Positions 58,343-64,000 of a stretch of DNA of 64,000 nt are shown in pieces. Each line of letters starts with the position of its first letter. Positions within the stretch are counted from its first letter, which is position 1. The notes beneath the pieces are model-generated. The model made no database searches and had not been told where the DNA came from. It was given only the letters and a program-made list of their open reading frames with translations. The position numbers and the translations under genes are program-made. Source of the stretch: Streptomyces cirratus (lineage in GTDB: Bacteria; Actinomycetota; Actinomycetes; Streptomycetales; Streptomycetaceae); NCBI RefSeq assembly GCF_014650775.1, contig NZ_BMVP01000005.1, positions 1-64,000 on the forward strand, written 5' to 3'.

Positions 58343-58855
58343 TCAGCGCGGGGCGGCCGGGGATGCGGCGGCCGGAGCGCGGTGCAGGACGAGCCGGGTC
58401 AGCAGTCCGCTGCCCAGGCCCGCCGCGAGGACGACGGCCGTCCACCACAGGGGGTACGGCGTCAGGTCGAACGCGGCGTCCAGCGACCAGGCGCCGGGGC
58501 CGGTGGCGGCCAGGGCCGCAGCGGCGCCGATCAGGAACAGGGGGTACTCGTACCCGTCGTTCTGCACCCAGAGGCCGTTGTGCCGCTTCACGGTGAGGGC
58601 GACGGTCATGACCCCGATGACCCCGGTCGCGGCGAGCGGCGTCAGGAACCCGGCGGCCAGCAGGAGGCCCGATCCGATCTGGCCGCCGCCCGCCGCGAGG
58701 GCGGTGAGGACGCCGCCGCGGAACCCGTCCGCACGGAACTCCTCCGCGCCGCCGTCGAGTCCCTTGCCACCCAGGTGCCGGCTGACCTTCTGCACCCCGT
58801 GGGCCGCGATGAGCACACCCACCAGCAGACGCAGGATCAGGATGCCGGTGTCCAA
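58343..58855 (-). CDS. DoxX-family membrane protein
   Basis: 170 aa with four membrane segments. ILILRLLVGVLIAAHGVQKV is the signature first helix with the G-x-x-K/H pattern, then GQIGSGLLLAAGFLTPLAA and GVIGVMTVALTVKRHNGLW. DoxX proteins are linked to thiol/oxidative stress and often lie beside such genes, as here. It begins 5 bp after the isochorismatase-like gene stop. Confidence 0.88.
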   Translation of the reverse strand: MDTGILILRLLVGVLIAAHGVQKVSRHLGGKGLDGGAEEFRADGFRGGVLTALAAGGGQIGSGLLLAAGFLTPLAATGVIGVMTVALTVKRHNGLWVQNDGYEYPLFLIGAAAALAATGPGAWSLDAAFDLTPYPLWWTAVVLAAGLGSGLLTRLVLHRAPAAASPAAPR

Positions 58856-58860
58856 GGCGG

Positions 58861-59523
58861 TCAGCCGGCCGCGTGCTCGCCGATGACGGACTGCGCGTAG
58901 ACGACGCCCAGGCCGTACGCGCCCGCGTGCGCCTTCACCACCTCCATCACGGCGGGGTACGTCTCCTGGCGCGCCCAGTCACGCTGGAGCTCCAGCAGCA
59001 CCTGCACCCAGGTCACGGGCACGGCGCCGGCGGCCAGCATCCGCTGGAGGGCGTGCTCGTGCGCGGCCGGGGTGACGCCGCCGGAGGCGTCGGCGACCAC
59101 GTAGACCTCGTAGCCCTGCTCCAGCGCGGACAGCGCGGGCAGGACGAGGCACACCTCGGTCCACAGACCGGACAGGATGATCTTCTTGCGGCCGGTGGCC
59201 TTGACCGCGGCGACGAGGGCCTCGTCCTCCCAGGCGTTCATGCTGGTGCGGTCGATGACCTCGTGTCCGAGGAACACGTCGGCGAGCTGCGGCAGCAGCG
59301 GCCCGGAGAAGGATTCGGCGGCCACCGTGGTCAGGACGACCGGCACGTCGAAGGCCAGGGCCGCCTTGGCGAGGCCGACAGTGCTGTTGATGATCGAGGC
59401 GCGGTCGCCGCTCCCGGTGCCGAAGAACATCTGCGGCTGGTGGTCGACGAAGACCATCACCGAGTTGTCGGGCGTGAGCAGGTCCCGGCTCGGGGCGGCC
59501 TGGACCTTGGCGATGTCGAACAT
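58861..59523 (-). CDS. Isochorismatase-like cysteine hydrolase (YcaC-like)
   Basis: 220 aa. The Asp of the triad is in VMVFVDHQPQMFFGTG, the Lys in ATGRKKIILSGLW and the nucleophilic Cys in WTEVCLVLPALSALEQGYEV. This is the YcaC-type subgroup rather than true isochorismatase. GGGAGGACG precedes the ATG; in-frame codons further upstream lack family similarity. First gene of the DoxX/Dps/chloroperoxidase group. Confidence 0.92.
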   Translation of the reverse strand: MFDIAKVQAAPSRDLLTPDNSVMVFVDHQPQMFFGTGSGDRASIINSTVGLAKAALAFDVPVVLTTVAAESFSGPLLPQLADVFLGHEVIDRTSMNAWEDEALVAAVKATGRKKIILSGLWTEVCLVLPALSALEQGYEVYVVADASGGVTPAAHEHALQRMLAAGAVPVTWVQVLLELQRDWARQETYPAVMEVVKAHAGAYGLGVVYAQSVIGEHAAG

Positions 59524-59849
59524 GAGGGGCGTCCTCCCGGAGCGGGTCACGAGGTTCACCGGCCGCGTTTCCCCCGCGGCCCGGCACACCCCGAAACTAC
59601 GACCGGCCCGGCGGCCCGTTTTTGCTTCGAGGGCACGGGAACTGACACGACAGCGCACCGGGCGTGTCCGCGGGTCAGGCCTGTTCGGTCGGGCGGACGA
59701 GCAGCCACGCCATACACATGCCCATGGGTGACAGCCATGTCATGGACGGCTGAGGCGCTCGGTACCCATCGCTCTCCGAACGCATGGAACACCCGTGTCC
59801 CGGGCACGCGACTGCACCAGATCAGCCCCGCCCAGAACCAGGAGACCCG
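59524..59849. other. 326-bp divergent intergenic region
   Basis: It separates the minus-strand isochorismatase-like gene from the plus-strand zinc-ribbon gene. I see no gene. Short CATG-rich imperfect palindromes occur around 59710-59750 (ACAGCCATGTCATGGACGGC) but nothing I can name. Promoters of both genes must lie here. Confidence 0.5.
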
Positions 59850-60173
59850 ATGATCCGCAACGCCGTGACCTGCGACCGTGAGGACTGCCTCGCCCTCTGC
59901 CTGGAGCCCCGGGAGCCGGAGAACGCCCGGTTCGGGGAAATGATCGTGGAGGCCGGGTGGGTGGTGCGTCCGGCGGCCGCCGTCCTGCCGGGATACCCGG
60001 CCGCGCCCGACGTCCTCGCACACCTCTGCCCCGCCTGCGCGGCCGGACGAGGTCCGGTCCTCGAACGCGGGGAGTGCCCCGCCTGTGCCGGCAAGACCGA
60101 GGACCTGGAATCCGGTTCCACCTGCCACTACTGCCGGAAGGTCGTCCCCCACCTGGCCGACAAATGGTGCTGA
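59850..60173 (+). CDS. Cysteine-rich (zinc-ribbon-like) small protein, 107 aa
   Basis: Ten cysteines, several as CxxC pairs: HLCPACAAGRG, GECPACAGKTED and STCHYCRKVVPH, plus an N-terminal CDREDCLALC. This would bind one or two zinc ions. CAGGAGACC lies 4-6 bases before the ATG. I know no named family; such proteins are common and uncharacterised in Streptomyces. Confidence 0.72.
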   Translation: MIRNAVTCDREDCLALCLEPREPENARFGEMIVEAGWVVRPAAAVLPGYPAAPDVLAHLCPACAAGRGPVLERGECPACAGKTEDLESGSTCHYCRKVVPHLADKWC

Positions 60174-60508
60174 CACAAAGCTCAGCGGCTCGCCTCGACC
60201 TCTGCGGGCTTGGCGGCAGCCCGCCGCTTTGATGTGGAAGACCCCGAACCCACCCTCGCCGCCCCGGATCTGCACGTGGTGATGTGCTGTGCGGTGTACA
60301 CCTTTACCTGTACGCGGTGCTGAGCTGCGCTGTCGGTGGGGAGTCGAACCCCGCGTTGCTCTTCACGCGCCAAGGAGTGGGCCGGAAAACCGCCGGCCCT
60401 CGGTGTGTGCACGCCTCCGAAACCGCTACCTGCTCCACATCGTGCCGGCCCGCCGGCAGCATGCCTGTCGGGCTTCCGGCCTACCGGGCTGCCGGCCTGT
60501 CGAAATGT
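60174..60508. other. 335-bp stretch without a gene
   Basis: Open frames cross it but none is convincing. On the minus strand GGGGTTCGACTCCCC (about 60336-60350) resembles a tRNA T-arm, but no acceptor, D- or anticodon arms fit around it. Confidence 0.5.
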
Positions 60509-60979
60509 TCAGTCCAGCAGATCGACTTCCCAGTTCGTCCGCTGGATCCGCACGTCGATCTCTCGGATGTCCCGGGCGAGTTGATCCGCCTGACCGCGCA
60601 GCTCCGCTACCGGAAGCGCGGAAAGCATCATCAACTCGGACCGAAGCTGCCGACCGTATCCCCGCTCCCCCTTGCCCGCCGCCGCGTCCGCCGCCGCGGT
60701 GACCACGGAGTGGCGCAACCGCAGGACGTCCCGGCGCGCGAGAGCATCGGTGAGCGTGCCGTCCGGACCCATCTCCACGGTGGCGTTGGTCCGGTTGATC
60801 CGTCGAATCAACGCTTCCAGGGCGTCGAGCACCTCACCGGCGTCAGCCAGCAGCTGAGTCGCGTCCTCGGCGGGTGTCTCCCCTTCCTGGTACCGCGCGC
60901 TGCTGATGACGCGGGCCCGAAGCTGTTCCACACGGCGCGTGGCTTCCGCACGTTCCGCCAGTGCCTCGGCAAGTTTCAT
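60509..60979 (-). CDS. DIP1984-family protein
   Basis: 156 aa, mostly helical: MKLAEALAERAEATRRVEQL, then ARVISSARYQEGETPAEDAT, RRINRTNATVEMGPDGTLTD, and LRGQADQLARDIREIDVRIQ. This is the pattern of the septicolysin/DIP1984 family, whose function is unknown. GGAGGTGGAGAG precedes the ATG, a very strong ribosome site; a longer frame upstream is rejected. Confidence 0.88.
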   Translation of the reverse strand: MKLAEALAERAEATRRVEQLRARVISSARYQEGETPAEDATQLLADAGEVLDALEALIRRINRTNATVEMGPDGTLTDALARRDVLRLRHSVVTAAADAAAGKGERGYGRQLRSELMMLSALPVAELRGQADQLARDIREIDVRIQRTNWEVDLLD

Positions 60980-61405
60980 TCTCTCCACCTCCTCCCCATG
61001 AGCTCGCACAAGCATCGAACGGGGATCACCTCTTGCGCACGCGATTTTTACGTGCTCCGCGTGCCGCCCCGCGACTGCGGGTGCGGGCCGAGTCCGGACG
61101 CGGTGGCCCTGCCGCTCAGCGGCAACGCCACGTCCAGGACGTACGGTCGGCCAACAGTGCTCCATGGCGCCCAGCCGTCGGCGCAGTGGCCGGCACTCCG
61201 GCTCAGGCAGGGGCGGTCAGGCGGAACCCGCCGAGGCATCGTCGGCCGCCGCAGTCGGCCGGCGCCGGCCGGGGCGGCCGTCGATCTTCGGAGGTGAGCA
61301 GGTTCCCTGCTGCGTCACGGCGACCGCCCCGGTTGTACCCGGATACCCCCGGCGTCCGCTTTCACCCGGTACCGGCCCCGCGTACCCGCCCGACCGCGAC
61401 GACAT
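60980..61405. other. Stretch of about 425 bp without a convincing gene
   Basis: Frames on both strands are Arg/Pro/Gly-rich and lack ribosome sites. It lies between the DIP1984-family gene start and the hairpin that follows the small hydrophobic protein gene, both on the minus strand. It must contain the promoter for the DIP1984-family gene. Confidence 0.5.
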
Positions 61406-61445
61406 GGCTGTGGCCCGCGCCCCTTGAGGGGTGCGGGCCACAGCC
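61406..61445. terminator. Strong hairpin terminator after the small hydrophobic protein gene
   Basis: Arms GGCTGTGGCCCGCGCCCC (61406-61423) and GGGGTGCGGGCCACAGCC (61428-61445) pair over 18 positions with a single mismatch that becomes G-U on one strand, around a TTGA loop. It lies 32 bp beyond the stop of the minus-strand gene at 61478. No U-run, as is usual here. Confidence 0.85.
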
Positions 61446-61477
61446 GCGCGCGGTGTCAGATCGCGCGTGTCGGGCGG

Positions 61478-61639
61478 CTACCAGCGGTACCAGCGGCCGC
61501 TACCGCCCTTGGGACGGGCGACGAAACCGATCAACCACAGAACCAGAACCGCGATGGCGACCCACCAAAGGACCTTCACCGCGAAACCGGCACCGAAGAG
61601 GATCAGAGCGAGCAGAAGAACGAGAAGCAGGGGAACCAT
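61478..61639 (-). CDS. Small hydrophobic membrane protein, 53 aa
   Basis: Starts MVPLLLVLLLALILFGAGFA, followed by VKVLWWVAIAVLVLWLIGFV, then a polar, aromatic tail ARPKGGSGRWYRW. Two adjacent membrane helices fill almost the whole protein. It belongs to the short 'hydrophobic protein' type common in Streptomyces; function unknown. GGAGG lies 9 bases before the ATG, and a strong terminator follows, which together make it a real gene despite its size. Confidence 0.8.
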   Translation of the reverse strand: MVPLLLVLLLALILFGAGFAVKVLWWVAIAVLVLWLIGFVARPKGGSGRWYRW

Positions 61640-61741
61640 AGTTATCAACCTCCAAAGCGCCTACTGCCCGACAACCCCCCACCCATGCGTGCGAATTTAT
61701 GCGTTTCTTATCCGGCGCTGCGGGCAAGGGAACACGTCCGC

Positions 61742-61891
61742 ATGTCACGAGACGCCAAGACGCCCTCCCGCGCACCTGCCGCCGTCGACCCGGAGGACCG
61801 TGCCGACATCCGACGGGCCTTCCTCGGCCCGCACCGGCCGGGTCGCGCTCGCTACCCCGACGACTGGGCGGTGACCGGACTGGTCGGGTGA
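61742..61891 (+). CDS. Possible 49-aa hypothetical protein
   Basis: MSRDAKTPSRAPAAVDPEDR continues through ADIRRAFLGPHRPGRARYPD to DDWAVTGLVG. The composition is polar and not merely Arg/Pro repeats, but the ribosome site (GGGA 14 bases upstream) is weak and I know no family. The rest of the 61640-62015 interval holds nothing I can name. Confidence 0.3.
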   Translation: MSRDAKTPSRAPAAVDPEDRADIRRAFLGPHRPGRARYPDDWAVTGLVG

Positions 61892-62015
61892 ATCCTTCGT
61901 GGAGCGCGGAGTTCGCCGGACTGTGAGCCAGGCGCGGGCACCGCCTCTGCTGTCCGCGGTCGGCACCGGCCGCACGGACGGACGCACCAGGCCACCACCA
62001 TGAACGCGCTTGATC

Positions 62016-62663
62016 TCACCGCTGGTTCAGGTAGGTGAGGACCGCGCGGACACGGCGGTTGGTGTCGTCGTCGTCCGTGACCCCGAGCTTGCCGAACAGG
62101 GAGGTCGTGTACTTGCTGATGGCGCCCTCGCTGAGGAAGAGCCGGCGCGCGATGGCATGGTTGGACAGGCCTTCGGCCATCAGGCCCAGCACCGAGTACT
62201 CGCGTTCGGTGAGCCGTCCGAGCCCACGGTCGGGGGCGCTGCCGGACAGCAGCTTCGCGATCACGACCGGGTCCATGGCGGTGCCGCCCGCCGCGACGCG
62301 TTCCAGGGAGCCGATGAACTGCCCGGCGTCGAACACGCTCTCCTTGAGGAGGTAACCGACGCCGCCGGAGCCGTCGGCCAGCAGTTCGCGGGCGTACAAC
62401 TGCTCGACGTGCTGGGAGAGGACCAGGACCGGCAGGCCGGGGATCTCCGCGCGGGCGGTGAGGGCCGCGCGGAGACCCTCGTCCGACTGCGTCGGGGGCA
62501 TGCGCACGTCCACGACGGACACGTCCGGGCGGTGTGTGCGCAGCGCTTCGAGCGTCTCGGGCCCGGTGGCGGCAGTGGCCACCACCTCGTGCCCGAACGC
62601 CTCGATCAGGCGGACCATCCCGTCGCGCAGGAGGTACAGGTCTTCGGCTACGACTATTCGCAT
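62016..62663 (-). CDS. LuxR/NarL-family response regulator
   Basis: 215 aa. The receiver domain has MRIVVAEDLYLLRDGMVRL, the phosphoryl-acceptor Asp in VSVVDVRMPP and the conserved Lys in VGYLLKES. The output helix-turn-helix is LTEREYSVLGLMAEGLSNHA then IARRLFLSEGAISKYTTSLF. Its start is 2 bp after the kinase stop; an ATG four codons earlier would overlap the kinase. Pairs with the adjacent histidine kinase. Confidence 0.93.
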   Translation of the reverse strand: MRIVVAEDLYLLRDGMVRLIEAFGHEVVATAATGPETLEALRTHRPDVSVVDVRMPPTQSDEGLRAALTARAEIPGLPVLVLSQHVEQLYARELLADGSGGVGYLLKESVFDAGQFIGSLERVAAGGTAMDPVVIAKLLSGSAPDRGLGRLTEREYSVLGLMAEGLSNHAIARRLFLSEGAISKYTTSLFGKLGVTDDDDTNRRVRAVLTYLNQR

Positions 62664-62665
62664 GG

Positions 62666-63940
62666 CTACTCGCATGGCACGGTCATCGTGGCACGGGTCG
62701 GCCCGCCCCGGGGGCTGCTGATCACGAGCGTGCCGTCGAAGGCGGCCAGGCGGCGGCGCAGGCCGGCGAGCCCGCCGCCGGGGCGGAGTTCGGCCCCGCC
62801 CCGGCCGTCGTCCTCGACCTCCACGACGATGCCCGTGCCGTCCCGTGTGAGGCGGACGTGCGCCCGGGCCGCCCCGGCGTGCTTGACCGCGTTGGTGAGG
62901 AGTTCGGCGACGCCGAAGTAGACGGCGGACTCGATCGACGGGTCCAGGCGCAGCGGGCCGCCGCCGGCGCTGACGGACACGCCGAGCGGTACGTCCAGCG
63001 CGAGCGCGCGGACCGCGTCGACCAGCCCGCGCTCGCTGAGGACGGGCGGGCTGATGCCCCTGATCAGTTCACGGAGTTCGGTCAGTGAGGCGGCGGCGCC
63101 GGCCCGCGCCTCTCCCATCAGCGCCTTGGCCTGCTCGGGGTCGCGGTCCATCAGCTGCTCGGCGGTGGCCAAGGAGAGCCCGAGTGCGACGAGGCGGGCC
63201 TGGGCGCCGTCGTGGAGGTCCCGCTCGATGCGGCGGATCTCGGCGGCCTGCGCGACGGTGGCGTCGGCACGCTGGGAGGTCAGCTCGTCGACGCGCTCCG
63301 CCAGCGCCATCGCCGGCGAGGGCCGAAGGAAGCGGACGGCCACCCGGTGGACGGCCCGCCAGGCGTACGGGGCGCTACCGGCGGCCAGGACGAGGGCACA
63401 AGCTCCGACGGTACGAGCGGCGGTCTCGGGCCGCGCGACGGTCTCGGGCCTGGCGAGCCCGAGGACGGCGACGGCCAGCGCGGCCGGCGGAAGGGCGGCC
63501 ACCACCCCCGCCGAGAACGGGGCGATGACGGCGAACCGCAGGTCACGCCAGGTGGCGGGGTCGCTCCACCACAACCGCATCCGCTGGTCCATGACGGCGT
63601 CCCGGCGACTGCGCTCGTAACTGAAGCCGTTCCACCAGTAGCCGGTGGACAGTTGCACCACCGGCCCGGCCTCCCGGCGCCCGGCGGGGATGTCGGTGCC
63701 GGTCCACCGCGCGACGAGGAACCTGACCGCGCGGCAGACGGTCTGCGCCAGGGTGAGCGTGCCCGCGCACACGATCACGACGGGCCCGATCCACGACCAC
63801 GGGTGCTCCGCCCCGCACCACACCCCCAACCCCACGGCGGCGGCCCACACCACCGGCACCAGCATGCAGACGGCGGCGCCGACGCACGCCCGCCCGAACC
63901 CCACCCCGGCGTGCACCGCCCAGGAACCGACCCGTTCCAT
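62666..63940 (-). CDS. Sensor histidine kinase (HisKA_3 type)
   Basis: 424 aa. Four to five membrane helices occupy residues ~10-210, then the dimerisation/phosphoacceptor motif IERDLHDGAQARLVALGLSL with the His near 255. The ATPase domain has ELLTNAVKHAGAARAHVRL (N box) and VEDDGRGGAELRPGGGLAGL (G boxes). GAGGGGGAG precedes the ATG. No large extracellular sensor is visible, so the signal is probably membrane-related. The partner regulator follows directly. Confidence 0.93.
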   Translation of the reverse strand: MERVGSWAVHAGVGFGRACVGAAVCMLVPVVWAAAVGLGVWCGAEHPWSWIGPVVIVCAGTLTLAQTVCRAVRFLVARWTGTDIPAGRREAGPVVQLSTGYWWNGFSYERSRRDAVMDQRMRLWWSDPATWRDLRFAVIAPFSAGVVAALPPAALAVAVLGLARPETVARPETAARTVGACALVLAAGSAPYAWRAVHRVAVRFLRPSPAMALAERVDELTSQRADATVAQAAEIRRIERDLHDGAQARLVALGLSLATAEQLMDRDPEQAKALMGEARAGAAASLTELRELIRGISPPVLSERGLVDAVRALALDVPLGVSVSAGGGPLRLDPSIESAVYFGVAELLTNAVKHAGAARAHVRLTRDGTGIVVEVEDDGRGGAELRPGGGLAGLRRRLAAFDGTLVISSPRGGPTRATMTVPCE

Positions 63941-64000
63941 GACTCCCCCTCGTCCGTTGGTCGTTGCACCACTGTGCACCGCCCGGAGTCCGCAACGCCC

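Noticed and set aside
60330-60365. tRNA-like T-arm on the minus strand (GGGGTTCGACTCCCC)
   Set aside because: No anticodon stem, D-arm or acceptor stem at proper distance; could be an att-type tRNA fragment but no second copy or integrase is in the window.

Overview
The window is high-GC DNA with dense G/C-ending codons, frequent GTG starts and many ATGA/GTGA gene overlaps. With the families present (MbtH, LAL regulators, zinc-independent ribosomal paralogues, sedolisin), this points to a Streptomyces-like actinomycete. I see no rRNA, intact tRNA, CRISPR array, prophage or intact IS element.

Region 1 (1-24002) is the right part of a non-ribosomal peptide (NRPS) cluster; its left part lies outside the window. 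In order it holds the end of an NRPS (A-T), a type II thioesterase, a SyrP-like Fe(II)/2-oxoglutarate oxygenase, a free-standing A-T protein, a C-T-C-T-C-T protein with no working adenylation domain, an A-C-T-C-A-T-TE protein and MbtH. After a hairpin comes a coupled cassette: both subunits of a B12-dependent glutamate mutase, a class II tRNA-synthetase-like ligase without an anticodon domain, an FMN glutamate-synthase-like protein and a 100-aa protein. An MFS exporter and an Sfp-type phosphopantetheinyl transferase close the cluster. Likely logic: few A domains charge many carriers in trans, the mutase makes 3-methylaspartate (or similar), and the ligase/flavoenzyme pair probably alters it further. 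This is the best candidate here for an undescribed pathway.

Region 2 (24003-35200) is ordinary chromosome: small hypothetical proteins, an MDR oxidoreductase, an APC permease, an alpha/beta hydrolase, an MFS transporter with an attenuator-like hairpin just inside its reading frame, a kinase-like protein, a methyltransferase, a KdpC relic, a tandem Mop-domain protein and a glyoxalase-fold protein.

Region 3 (35300-47261) looks organised around zinc starvation. Zinc-free paralogues of S18, L31, L33, L28 and S14, plus a CobW-like protein with degenerate GTPase motifs, flank a divergent Zur-like operator. A sedolisin protease and a TrmB regulator follow. Two more Zur-like sites then precede a GNAT, Y4yA-like decarboxylase, cysteine-synthase/rhodanese fusion and cysteine-desulfurase-like set, and a methyltransferase. 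A zinc-controlled metabolite is a reasonable hypothesis.

Region 4 (47434-63940) carries a LAL regulator, an AraC regulator, a coupled minus-strand flavin/hydrolase/amidohydrolase group with a YaaH-type transporter, a stress-type group (chloroperoxidase-like hydrolase, Dps, DoxX, isochorismatase-like), small proteins and a two-component system.
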